This document shows positions 23,387 to 32,700 of a DNA stretch of 44,868 nucleotides, one piece after another. The first letter of the stretch is position 1; the number at the start of each line of letters is the position of its first letter. The notes below the pieces were generated by a model. That model ran no database searches. It was given only the letters and a program-made list of their open reading frames with translations, and was not told the origin of the DNA. The position numbers and the translations under genes were made by a program. This DNA comes from UBA5070 sp035352895. Its GTDB lineage: Bacteria > Fibrobacterota > Fibrobacteria > UBA5070. Location: the NCBI GenBank assembly GCA_035352895.1, contig DAOPYN010000036.1:1-44868 (forward strand), written 5' to 3'.

Positions 23387-25060
23387 ATGCACGACAAACC
23401 CTTGATCGTCCAAGGCGACCTGACCCTCCTTCTGGAAACGGAAGGCCCCGGATACCTCGCCGCCCGCGACGCCATCGCCCCGTTCACCGAGCTGGTGAAG
23501 AGCCCCGAGTACGTCCACACCTACCGGATCTCCCATCTGTCCCTGTGGAACGCGGCCGCCACCGGTCGGTCCGCCGAGGACGTCCTGACCGCCCTCTCCG
23601 AACACAGCCGGTTTCCCGTCCCGGCCACGGTGATCCGCGAGGTCACCCAGTACATGGGCCGCTACGGAACGCTCCAGCTGGTGCGCGAGGACAACGACCT
23701 GTTCCTGGTGGCCAAGGACCCCCTCGCCCTGGTCGAGGCGCGCCACGTCAAGGAAGCGCAACCCTGGATCCTGGACCAGGTCGCCCCCGACCGCTGCCGC
23801 GTGGACGGTGCGTTCCGCGGCCACCTGAAATTGGCCCTGACCCTGGCGGGACTGCCCGTCGAGGACCTGGCCGGGTACACCCTGGGGGACCCGCTGTCCT
23901 TCCGCCTGCGCGAGGTGACGGAATCCGGCAAGCCCTTCGCGCTCCGCCACTACCAGTCCGAAGCCGCCGAGGTGTTCCACGCCGCCGGATCGGTGAAAGG
24001 CGGAGCGGGGACCATCGTGCTGCCCTGCGGCGCGGGCAAGACCGTGGTGGCGATCGGCGCCATGAACCTCTGCCAGTGCCACACCTTGATCCTGACCACC
24101 AACGTGGTGGCGGTCCGCCAGTGGATCCGCGAGATCCTCGACAAGACCTCCCTCACCGCCGACCAGGTGGGCGAGTACACCGGCGAGACCAAGGACATCC
24201 GGCCCGTCACGCTGGCCACCTACCAGATTCTGACATACCGCAGGTCCAAGGACGAGACCTTCCCCCATTTCGGGCTGTTCCAGGCCCGCAAGTGGGGCCT
24301 GATCGTCTACGACGAGGTCCACCTGCTTCCGGCCCCCGTCTTCCGGGTGTCCGCCGAGGTCCAGGCCACCCGCCGTCTGGGACTGACCGCCACCTTGGTG
24401 CGCGAAGACCAGAAGGAAGGGGACGTGTTCGCGCTGATCGGCCCCAAGCGCTACGACGTGCCCTGGAAGACCCTGGAATCGCAGGGCTGGATCGCGACCG
24501 CCACCTGCACCGAAATCCGCATCCCCCAGCCGGTGGCGCGCTACGTGGAATACGCCCAGGCCACCGACCGCGAGAAGATCCGCATCAGCTCGGAGAACCC
24601 CGGCAAGAAGGCCGTGGTGGAGGAACTCATCGAGGCCCATCCCGACGATTCCATCCTGGTGATCGGACAGTATCTGACACAATTGGACGAGCTCGCCGCG
24701 GAGCTGGACATTCCCTTGATCACGGGCAAGACCCCGCAGCGCGAACGCGAACGGCTGTTCGGCGACTTCCGCGACGGGAGATTGCGGGTCCTGATGGTCT
24801 CCAAGGTGGGCAACTTCGCCATCGATCTGCCCGACGCCAGCGTGATGATCCAGGTGTCGGGGACGTTCGGAAGCCGGCAGGAGGAGGCCCAACGACTGGG
24901 CCGGATCCTACGGCCCAAGGAGGACGGTCGCCAGGCCCACTTCTACAGCCTGGTGACCCGCGACACCCGGGAACAGGACTTCGCCATGCACCGCCAGCTG
25001 TTTCTGGTGGAGCAGGGCTACCAGTACCACGTGGAGATCCGCGAGAGCGGAAGGGGCTGA
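23387..25060 (+). CDS. Bacterial XPB-type DNA repair helicase (SF2)
   Basis: The start MHDKPLIVQGDLTLLLE matches the usual bacterial XPB beginning and gives 557 residues, a typical length. Residues 1 to about 190 are the N-terminal helicase-associated region (FPVPATVIREVTQYMGRYGTL). Motor motifs are clear: Walker A LPCGAGKT (about 212-219), DEVH box (about 309-312), the XPB-specific RED motif in TLVREDQKEGDVF, and motif VI in EEAQRLGRILRP. XPB proteins are ATP-driven 3'-5' DNA translocases; bacterial forms are thought to act in repair. The downstream hybrid-kinase gene begins 60 bases on, with a GC-rich hairpin between. Confidence 0.92.
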   Translation: MHDKPLIVQGDLTLLLETEGPGYLAARDAIAPFTELVKSPEYVHTYRISHLSLWNAAATGRSAEDVLTALSEHSRFPVPATVIREVTQYMGRYGTLQLVREDNDLFLVAKDPLALVEARHVKEAQPWILDQVAPDRCRVDGAFRGHLKLALTLAGLPVEDLAGYTLGDPLSFRLREVTESGKPFALRHYQSEAAEVFHAAGSVKGGAGTIVLPCGAGKTVVAIGAMNLCQCHTLILTTNVVAVRQWIREILDKTSLTADQVGEYTGETKDIRPVTLATYQILTYRRSKDETFPHFGLFQARKWGLIVYDEVHLLPAPVFRVSAEVQATRRLGLTATLVREDQKEGDVFALIGPKRYDVPWKTLESQGWIATATCTEIRIPQPVARYVEYAQATDREKIRISSENPGKKAVVEELIEAHPDDSILVIGQYLTQLDELAAELDIPLITGKTPQRERERLFGDFRDGRLRVLMVSKVGNFAIDLPDASVMIQVSGTFGSRQEEAQRLGRILRPKEDGRQAHFYSLVTRDTREQDFAMHRQLFLVEQGYQYHVEIRESGRG

Positions 25061-25069
25061 ATCGCGCAT

Positions 25070-25099
25070 CGCCCCCCCGACATGGATCGAAGGGGGGCG
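25070..25099 (+). terminator. GC-rich hairpin between XPB and sensor genes
   Basis: CGCCCCCC (25070-25077) pairs perfectly with GGGGGGCG (25092-25099) over a 14-nt loop, nine bases after the XPB stop. There is no T-run, and the next ATG is 21 bases on. It could be a partial terminator, or structure that hides the start of the next gene. Confidence 0.4.
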
Positions 25100-25120
25100 A
25101 AGTGGTAGAATCCATCCACG

Positions 25121-26311
25121 ATGAGTGAATCGCACCGCCTTCCCGTGTTGGTGGTCGACGACGACCGATCCATCCTCGCCATCCTCCAGTCCTGGCTGTC
25201 CAAGGCAGGTTGGATTCCGGAGTGCCACCAGGACCCCTTGAGCGCCTTGGAGGCCTACAGCCTGCGAAAGCACGCCGCGGTGGTGGTGGACTGGCACATG
25301 CCGCACCTGGACGGGCTCGAGATGGTGGGGCGCCTGCGCGCCGAGAACCAGGCCCAGACGTCCTACGTGATCCTGGTGACCTCCTCGGAAAAGTCCGACC
25401 TGCTGGACAAGGCCTTCGAGCAGGGCGTGGACGACTTCCTGCGCAAACCCCTGGACCGCCAGGAATTCGTGGCCCGCATGAAGGCGGCGCGACGGGTCTG
25501 CCTCCTGGACAAGGAGATCCGCCAACGGTCGGAACAGGACCTGGAACGGCGCATGCACGCCATGGCCTTGCAGAGGGTGTCGGCGCTGGCCGGCGCGCTC
25601 ACCCACGAGATCCGCACCCCCCTGGCCACGGTCAGGCTCGGGGTGGAACGGCTGGCCGCCCGGGAAGCCAAGCACCCCACCGAATCGCACGCCATCGTCT
25701 CGCGCCTGGAGCATGCGGTCAACGCACTTGCGGAAACCATGGAAGATGTGCTGGAGACCTTCGGGATGTCCCACCGGACCGCGCGTTGGGGCCAATTCCA
25801 GCCGGCCAAATCCCTCCAGGAGGCGGTGAATTTCGTGCAGGAACGGATCCCTCCGGGAGTGGAGCTCGTCCTGGACATCGATCAGGCCGCGCAGGATCTC
25901 ACGGGGAAGGGCGACGCCGTGGGAGTGCGTCGTCTGGCCACCAATCTCCTGGCCAACGCCCTGCGCCACACCAGCCACGGTTCGGTCCGGTTGTCCATGC
26001 GCGCCTTGCCCGACGGCATCTGCCTGGAGGCTTTGGACACCGGCGAGGGCATCCCCGCCGAGCTTCTGCCATGGCTGGGCGAACCGATGCTCCTGAATTC
26101 CGAGAACGTGGGTTTCGGACGCTACATCAAAGGCAACGGGATGGGCCTGGCCTTGTGCAGGAAGATCGTGCACCGCCACCAGGGATCGTTTTCCATCCGA
26201 TCCATGATCGGGATGGGCACCCGCATGACCATCACGTTGCGGCTGGACCTGCCGGGCCCTGCCAACGTCGACGGCCAGGACAACTTCTACAGTCAGGCAG
26301 CCCTCCCCTAG
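25121..26311 (+). CDS. Receiver-histidine kinase protein (REC first, then HisKA-HATPase)
   Basis: The 396-residue soluble product starts with a receiver domain (LVVDDDRS acidic pocket, phosphoacceptor Asp57 in VVVDWHMP, Thr/Lys signature near VTSSEK and FLRKPLD). A coiled linker leads to a histidine kinase core: H-box with His162 (LTHEIRTPLATVRL), N-box LATNLLANALRH, G1 DTGEGIP and G2 GNGMGLALCRKI. There is no membrane segment, so it receives its signal by phosphotransfer or a protein partner and may pass phosphate on. No output domain or separate partner regulator is nearby. It follows the XPB gene by 60 bases, which may or may not mean shared transcription. Confidence 0.93.
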   Translation: MSESHRLPVLVVDDDRSILAILQSWLSKAGWIPECHQDPLSALEAYSLRKHAAVVVDWHMPHLDGLEMVGRLRAENQAQTSYVILVTSSEKSDLLDKAFEQGVDDFLRKPLDRQEFVARMKAARRVCLLDKEIRQRSEQDLERRMHAMALQRVSALAGALTHEIRTPLATVRLGVERLAAREAKHPTESHAIVSRLEHAVNALAETMEDVLETFGMSHRTARWGQFQPAKSLQEAVNFVQERIPPGVELVLDIDQAAQDLTGKGDAVGVRRLATNLLANALRHTSHGSVRLSMRALPDGICLEALDTGEGIPAELLPWLGEPMLLNSENVGFGRYIKGNGMGLALCRKIVHRHQGSFSIRSMIGMGTRMTITLRLDLPGPANVDGQDNFYSQAALP

Positions 26312-26330
26312 TCGCGAGGAGGGACTTCCC

Positions 26331-27509
26331 TCACCAGTTCTGCCAGCGGTTCCCGATCGCGCGGATCTCGCGCAATTCCAGAGTGGCGTTCGGAAGCACC
26401 GCCTCGAAGGAAATCCGGGTCACTCCCCTTTTGACATCCGCCCAGGCCAACCCCGCCTTCTCGGCATCCGATCCTGCGGCCGGTTTGAACTCGGAAAGCC
26501 GGAGGACCATGATGGTGTCCTTGGAAAGGGTTTCCGAGCGGATGGTGAACTCGAACGGGAGCTTGTCGGTCAGGGCATCCGTGCGATCGGTGGCGATCTT
26601 CACCCGGAATTTGCCTCGCAAGCCGGAGGAGGAATGGATCTGCAAGGATTCCACACCCGTCCAATCCAGGCTACGGTTGGCCAAGGGGAAACCGATGTGG
26701 TGGTAGAGGCCACGGGTGGTGGACGAAGCACTGTCGGTCATGTCCCAGCGGAAATACCGTCCCCAATCGGCCAGCAGGGATCGCCCTTCTTCGATGGTCA
26801 CCGGATGTGTGGGCACATCGTCGAAGACCCTGGGAAGGTTCACGTCGGAAGCTTGGAAGGCCAAGCCTCGCAGCGAGGTGACATTGGGGTAGGACTCGGC
26901 ACTCACCAGCAAGATGGAGCCGGTGTCGGCGACCAGATTGAGTTGCGATTTCGCCGAAGTGTCCAGGAACTTCTCGGCAAGCAGGATGGTGTCCACCCCT
27001 CCGTTCCAATGGACGCGTCCCCAGATCCGGCGTGGGCCCACCTGGGTGGACAACTGGAAGGCACCTGTGGTCTGCAAACGGAAGGCATCTCCGGCCCCCC
27101 CCATCCAGACCGAATCGATCGTGATCCCGTTGGCAGGCACGACGCGACCGCGAATGGTGGACACCTTTCCGAAGATGGCTTCCCGCTGGGACGAGGGACA
27201 GATGGCGATCTGATCCTCGAGTTCGGCGCTGACGTACCAATCGGATTCGGGAACCTTCACCTTCCACTGCCCGTCCGTATCCGTGACGCCGGAATCCAGA
27301 CGATGCGTGGTCTGCTTGGAGTGGACGGGATCCCAGGTTCCCGACCAGGTCAAAACTCGAGCTCCCACGGCAGGTCGACCGTCCTGGGTAAGGAACCGAA
27401 CCGCCTGGATGCGGTTGGGCTGGTCGCTTCCTCCGCCCGCCACTGGACCCGACTCGGTTCCACAGGAGGAGATCAGGAAGCAAGAGCAAAGTCCCCAGGA
27501 CTTCTTCAT
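26331..27509 (-). CDS. Lipoprotein with Ig-like/beta domains, paired with the TIGR02147 gene
   Basis: The start at 27509 follows GGAGG by six bases and overlaps the upstream stop by ATGA. The 392-residue product has a lipoprotein signal (KKSWGLCSCFLISSC), then a beta-rich region resembling carboxypeptidase-regulatory or Ig-like folds (AVRFLTQDGRPAVGARVLTW, SGVTDTDGQWKVKVP). The C-terminal half, around FRWDMTDSASSTTRGLYHHIGFPL and LQIHSSSGLRGKFRVKIATD, resembles a carbohydrate-binding-like jelly roll. It is presumably anchored in the outer membrane or periplasm. Pairs of a TIGR02147 gene and a lipoprotein gene are, to my memory, recurrent in Fibrobacter. The function is unknown. Confidence 0.8.
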   Translation of the reverse strand: MKKSWGLCSCFLISSCGTESGPVAGGGSDQPNRIQAVRFLTQDGRPAVGARVLTWSGTWDPVHSKQTTHRLDSGVTDTDGQWKVKVPESDWYVSAELEDQIAICPSSQREAIFGKVSTIRGRVVPANGITIDSVWMGGAGDAFRLQTTGAFQLSTQVGPRRIWGRVHWNGGVDTILLAEKFLDTSAKSQLNLVADTGSILLVSAESYPNVTSLRGLAFQASDVNLPRVFDDVPTHPVTIEEGRSLLADWGRYFRWDMTDSASSTTRGLYHHIGFPLANRSLDWTGVESLQIHSSSGLRGKFRVKIATDRTDALTDKLPFEFTIRSETLSKDTIMVLRLSEFKPAAGSDAEKAGLAWADVKRGVTRISFEAVLPNATLELREIRAIGNRWQNW

Positions 27510-28354
27510 TCGGTCCTCCGGCGAGATTCCCGAGGAATCTTGGCCACGGGAAACGCCTGTAAACTCACAACATACACGCCATCCACCTCCGGATCGGCGA
27601 CAGCCTCGGCAAGACAACGCTGACGCGCATCGTCCAGGAGGCGGAACATTTCTTCAAGGGTCTTGCGCGAAGTGGCAAGGACGGACCAGGACGCATGCCG
27701 ATCCGTGGCGGGAAGGCGCTCGGCGGCTTCGATGGCACGCAACAGGTACTGGGTCCGCGCCTCGCGCAGGACCTGCCCGGGAATTTCCGCGGCACTGACG
27801 ACGGAATCGTCGGCGATCCAACGCTCGCCTTCCTGGCGGAGCAATCCCAGCTCGACCAGAAGATCCAGGGCTTCGCGGACCCGTTCGGTACGCAATGGAG
27901 GTATGAACATCGCTCCGAACTTCTCGGAATCGATTCCTTCTCGGCTCCAGGCGGCGAGCTCGCGCACCACGGGCGTTTCCCAGCGATCGTAGTACCTCCA
28001 ATGTTCCTTGCCTAAACGTTTCGCATCGCGGGCCGCCCGGGCCTTCTTCATGGCCTCGAGGGTTTCCTCCCGCTCCTGGGTGGTTTCCGACTGGTTGTGC
28101 CGGACAAGAGTCTTAAAATAATCGAGTGCAGGCCCTTTCAGCTTGAAGATCCGCGCAACTTTCTCCGCTCCGTCCGGACCCAGGTTCCTCTTGCCGGAAA
28201 CCACGAGTCCCACGAAGCTATGGGAGGAGAACCCCGCCCGGTCGGCGAACCAGCGAAGCGAGAAATGTTTGCGTGTTGCTTTCCAATCATCCAAGACAAC
28301 CTTCACGAACGCCCGATAGTCGCCAAAGTCCCAGATGATCTGATTAGGGTCCAT
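27506..28354 (-). CDS. TIGR02147/DUF4423 family protein, putative regulator
   Basis: The 282-residue product shows the features of this family, known from Fibrobacter and Bdellovibrio: FGDYRAFVKVVLDDWKATR at the start, an HTH-like stretch about residues 32-75 (FADRAGFSSHSFVGLVVSGKR), ALDYFKTLVRHNQ, and YYDRWETPVVREL opening a C-terminal DUF4423-like winged region to the end. A DNA-binding regulatory role is likely but not proven. It is translationally coupled to the lipoprotein gene by a 4-base overlap, so the two are made together. The promoter may lie directly at the start codon, giving a leaderless message. Confidence 0.88.
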   Translation of the reverse strand: MDPNQIIWDFGDYRAFVKVVLDDWKATRKHFSLRWFADRAGFSSHSFVGLVVSGKRNLGPDGAEKVARIFKLKGPALDYFKTLVRHNQSETTQEREETLEAMKKARAARDAKRLGKEHWRYYDRWETPVVRELAAWSREGIDSEKFGAMFIPPLRTERVREALDLLVELGLLRQEGERWIADDSVVSAAEIPGQVLREARTQYLLRAIEAAERLPATDRHASWSVLATSRKTLEEMFRLLDDARQRCLAEAVADPEVDGVYVVSLQAFPVAKIPRESRRRTE

Positions 28355-28360
28355 CGCACT

Positions 28361-28366
28361 ATTCTA
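28361..28366 (-). promoter_or_regulatory. Possible -10 element (TAGAAT) six bases before the TIGR02147 start
   Basis: On the minus strand TAGAAT ends six bases before the ATG at 28354, which would put transcription at or next to the start codon. No ribosome binding site is visible. No good -35 hexamer lies at 16-18 bases, so this is tentative. Confidence 0.3.
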
Positions 28367-28438
28367 CATGCTCATAATGCGCAACTGGAGGATGCGAAGG
28401 GGGGGGACCTTCGTCGTCGGACTCCGTAGGAGCCAACC

Positions 28439-29797
28439 TCAGTAGTCCTTGGGCAACCGCCGCATGGCCTCGGACACCTGCCGGTAGGTGGACTCCATCA
28501 GGGAAAGGAAGGATCCTTCGCGGATTCCCTCCAGCTGCGGCTCCCCAAGGCTCTGGAGCAACCGGGCCGGGTCGCTGCTGGTGTTCCAGGACAGGGGACG
28601 CAAGACGGATTCGGCCAGCCGTCCCATCCGCCAGAATTCGGCGAGATCTTCCGGTTGGGCGCTGTCGCGTTCGCCGCTGTCGCGTCCACGCTTCTCGCGC
28701 AGATCCTGCAGGAACTGGTCCCGACTCTTTCCCCGCAGGGCGAAGAGGAGGAACGGATCGCGCAAAAGAGCCTCGGCCAAGGCGTAGTTGAGGGCGGCGG
28801 CGTGCTTGCAGGGAACCACCGGATCCGGGCAATTGCACCGGAAGCGCACATCGTTGTCCCCATGGGGAAACAGCCGCGCGCCGGAAGCGAAGAAGACCTC
28901 CTCGATTTCCGGAGGCAGCACCCCTTCCAACAGACGCGCCAGGAATTCCGCCTTGCCCGCCACCAGGTGGATGATCCGCCCCCAGGTTTCCCGACGCAGA
29001 CGGTTGAGTTCCAACCGCACCTGGTAGGGACGAGGACGGCTTCCCTGCACGCGGGCCAGCACTCCGTTGGGCCCCACCTCCAGCTCCATCACCTGGCCGC
29101 GCCGGGCGTAGGTGCGTCCCTTGGCCAGTCGGGAACGGGATGCGTTGGAGGGAAACAGCATCTCGAAGGAGCGGATCCATTGTTCGGACCACCAGAATCC
29201 CTTGGACCGGTCCACGGGAGGCGGCTCGAATTTCTCCTTGCGCTTTTTTCGCTTGCGGCGATCGTTGCGGCCAGCCTGGACGGGCCGTGGCGCATCGGAA
29301 GGCGCATCGGCCTGGGAATCGTCGACATCGGAACCGACCTCGATCCCCAGCTCGGAAGGATCGATGGTCTTGAAGATCCCCGAGGGAATCTCGTCCAGAT
29401 CCTCCTGGACGGGAGGCAGGACGGTGGGAGCGGAAAGAACCGTGGGCTCGAGCCCCTCTTCCGGGGAAGGAGCCGCCGAAGGTTCGCCTTCGGGTTTGCG
29501 CCCCCCCCCTTTGCGTCGCCGACGCTTGCGGCGGATTCCTCCGTTGGCTGCATCCTGGGAGGATGCCACCTGCTGGAAATGCTTGCGAGGAGTGCCTCCT
29601 CCCTGGCCGGAACGCGATTCGTTGCGGTTGCCGGCGGCGGGAGCGGCAGGGGCGGCGGAAGGCGGATCGTTGGCCCGGCGGTTCTTGGGCCCGATGCGCA
29701 CCTTTGGCTTGCGGGGCTGGGAATGCCGCGGTTGACGGGGGCCGCCCGTCGACTCCGATCGACCTTCCGGAGTTCCGGGGTTCTGGTCTTCAGGCAT
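28439..29797 (-). CDS. SWIM zinc-finger protein, partner of the SNF2 helicase
   Basis: The start at 29797 has GGAGG six bases upstream, inside the helicase gene; the two frames overlap by eight bases. The first ~190 residues are low complexity, with Pro, Arg and Lys runs (RKRRRRKGGGRKPEG, RKRKKRKEKFE), probably disordered and nucleic-acid binding. The SWIM finger CxCx(n)CxH is at about C321, C323, C330, H332 (RCNCPDPVVPCKHAAAL). SWIM proteins next to SNF2-type ATPases are a recurrent bacterial pair of unknown DNA- or RNA-related function. The final region (LSLMESTYRQVSEAMRRL) is helical. Confidence 0.88.
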   Translation of the reverse strand: MPEDQNPGTPEGRSESTGGPRQPRHSQPRKPKVRIGPKNRRANDPPSAAPAAPAAGNRNESRSGQGGGTPRKHFQQVASSQDAANGGIRRKRRRRKGGGRKPEGEPSAAPSPEEGLEPTVLSAPTVLPPVQEDLDEIPSGIFKTIDPSELGIEVGSDVDDSQADAPSDAPRPVQAGRNDRRKRKKRKEKFEPPPVDRSKGFWWSEQWIRSFEMLFPSNASRSRLAKGRTYARRGQVMELEVGPNGVLARVQGSRPRPYQVRLELNRLRRETWGRIIHLVAGKAEFLARLLEGVLPPEIEEVFFASGARLFPHGDNDVRFRCNCPDPVVPCKHAAALNYALAEALLRDPFLLFALRGKSRDQFLQDLREKRGRDSGERDSAQPEDLAEFWRMGRLAESVLRPLSWNTSSDPARLLQSLGEPQLEGIREGSFLSLMESTYRQVSEAMRRLPKDY

Positions 29798-32700
29798 CGT
29801 CATCCTCCACGGCATCTTCGCGCAGCGAGAAGGCCTCGCGCAGCTCCTGGACGGAAAGCTCGTTGAACAGTTCGTTTCCGTGGCCCACGATCCGGTCGGC
29901 CAGATCCTTCTTGGAAAGGATCATCTGGTCGATGAGCTCCTCGACGGTTCCCTGGCAGACGAACTTGTGGACCAGGACGTTGCGCTTCTGGCCAATGCGG
30001 AAGGCACGGTCGGTGGCCTGGTCCTCCACCGCCGGATTCCACCAGCGGTCGAAATGGAACACGTGGCTGGCGGCGGTGAGGTTCAGGCCGGTGCCACCCG
30101 CCTTGAGCGACAACAACAGGACCGGCGGGGAATCCGGACCTCCCAACTGGAAGCGATCCACCATGGCATCGCGGGCGGAGCGCTCCACGCCTCCGTGTAG
30201 GAACGGGACCTCCACGGACAGGTGCTCTTCCAGGTACTTGCGGATGAGGTCGCCCATTTCCTTGAACTGGGTGAACACCAGCGCCTTCTGGCCTTCCTCG
30301 ATGACTTCCTCGAGCATTTCGCCCAGGCGCTGCAGCTTGCCCGACCTTTCGCCCAGTTCCGATCCGTCGCCCAGAAACAGCGTGGGATGGTTGCACACCT
30401 GCTTGAGGCGAAGCAAGGTGTTGAGGACCATCGCCGACTTGCCCTTCTCCGGATCGGTCGCCGAATCCAGCGACATCTTCTCCACCACCGCCTGGTAGAG
30501 GGTGGCCTGCTCGCGGGTGAGGGCGCAGAAGACCTTGTTCTCCTGCTTTTCGGGAAGGTCCCCGGCGACGGTGGGATCGGTCTTGACACGGCGCAGCAGG
30601 AAGGGAGCGGTGAGCCGCTTGAGCATCCCCGCGGCCTCTTCGTTGCGCTCCAGCTGGATGGGGCGGGCGAACCGCTTGGAGAACTGGGTGGCGGTTCCCA
30701 GGTGCCCCGGGATCAGGAAGTCGTAGATGCTCCACATCTCGGAAAGCCGGTTCTCCACCGGGGTGCCGGTGAGTGCGAAGCGGCTCTGCGCCTGGACCTT
30801 CTTGACCGCGCGATGCTGGCGGGTGGAGGGGTTCTTGATGTTCTGCGCCTCGTCGAGGATCACCCGGCGCCACTTGACTTGACAGAACTCATCCAGATCG
30901 CGGTCGGCCAGGCCGTAGGAGGCGATCACCACATGCATGCGGTTGGCGTCCCGCACGAAGGCGTCGCCTTCCAGCCGCTGGGGGCCGTGGTGCAACCGCA
31001 CGCGCAGACGCGGCACGAAACGTCGAGCCTCGCGCTGCCAGTTGCCCATCACGGAGGTGGGACAGATCAGGAGGGTGGGAGGCACGTCCTCGCCGGCCAG
31101 CGCCCGGTCGATGTCGTCGGCCAGAAGCGCCAGGATCTGGACGGTCTTGCCCAGACCCATGTCGTCGGCCAGGCATCCCCCGATGCCGAAGGAATCCAGG
31201 AACCGAAGCCACGACAAGCCTTGACCCTGGTAGGGACGCAATTTGCCCACGAAGTTCCCGGAGACCGGCGCCTGGCCGGCCACGCCGCCCGATTGGAGGC
31301 GTTCGAACACGCCGGCGAGCCAATCTTCCGCGCGGGTATCCCCCACGGGAACCGGGCTCTTGCCCATGGGCTCCCCGTCGACCGCTCCCGGCAGGATTCC
31401 ATCGGGCTCCAATCCCAGCGAGTGGCGCATCAGGGATCCCAAGGAGGCTTGGCCGGAGGCGCTGGAACTGTCCAGGAAGTCCAGGGTCTTCTGGGCCGCG
31501 TCCGGATCGAAGACCAGCCACTGCCCGCGATGTTCCACCACCGGGATTTTCAGGCGCACTAGGCGTTTGAATTCGTCCACCGGGATGTCCATCCCGCCCA
31601 TGGAGACTTCCCACTTGAAATCGCACAGCTGCTCGAGGCCCACCATGGACTTTTCGAGGACGCCGCCGCCCTTGACGCCGCCTGCCGATTGGGTGGGCTT
31701 GAGGCGAAGATGCAGCTTCACCCCGCCGCCCACCTGGGCTTGGACCTTGTCCCACGAAGGCAGGAGCAATCCGAATCCCTCGTCGCGCAGATCGGTGGAA
31801 CGGTCGGCCACCAGCTCGCGCACTTCGGCGGAGGAGAGATCCACGAATTCCGGACGCGACTCCTGCAGGCTCCTGGCGATGGGTGGAAAGACCCTGGCGG
31901 CACGTGCCAAATCGGACAGGAGCCTTTCCTGGGGCGCATCGAACCGCAGATCCATGCGTCGGAGGGTGCGGCTGCGGGTTTCCCAGACGTCGCGCGCGGG
32001 AACCAGGAGGGATTCTTCCTGCACCGACTGGAGATGGAACGACAAACGCCAACCGTGTCCCTGGACGATCCCCCGGTCGGAGACCTCCCCCTGGTCCGGA
32101 GGATCCAGACGCAAGCAGGTGCGGGCTTGGCTTCCCGCGGATTCGCCGCGGACGTTCTTGGTCCAGTCCTCCCAAGCCGACTGGAACTCGGGGCTGGCCA
32201 CCCAAACGGAGGTGCGCCCGTCCTGGCGGTCGGAGAACAGGCTGGTGAGCCAGGGGCTGGACGCGCCCAGCGCCCCCAGGGACGTGTTGTCCAGTCCGTT
32301 GACGCAATTGTCCAGGATCACGCCGATGAAATCGCGCAGGACCTCCTCGGCGTCGGCGAGCCGTCCACCACGGACCGCTCCCGCGCGGCAGGAGACGGGC
32401 ATCGCGTTGACCAAGGCGTCCAGGCGGCGGGAATGTTCCGGGTAATCGAGCGCAGGCACCCAAGTGGCCCGACCTTCCACCAGACCCGGCAGGTATTCTC
32501 CCTGCGCGAGCAGGTCGCGGACGAACTGGGCGGCCATCTGCCAAAGGAGGAGATCGTCGCCAGGTGTCTGGCCACGGATGGGCTTGCCCTGGGGAAGAGC
32601 CACCAAGGCCTTGAGGGTGGCCAGAGGAGTGGTGGCCAGGCCCGGAATGGTGAATGGCGCCAACCGGTCGGCGACCAGATCCGGATGGAAATTTCCCACC

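Noticed and set aside
22894..25128. Long frame in another phase across the XPB gene
   Set aside because: Composition is Arg/Pro-rich shadow sequence; the XPB motifs lie in the overlapping frame.
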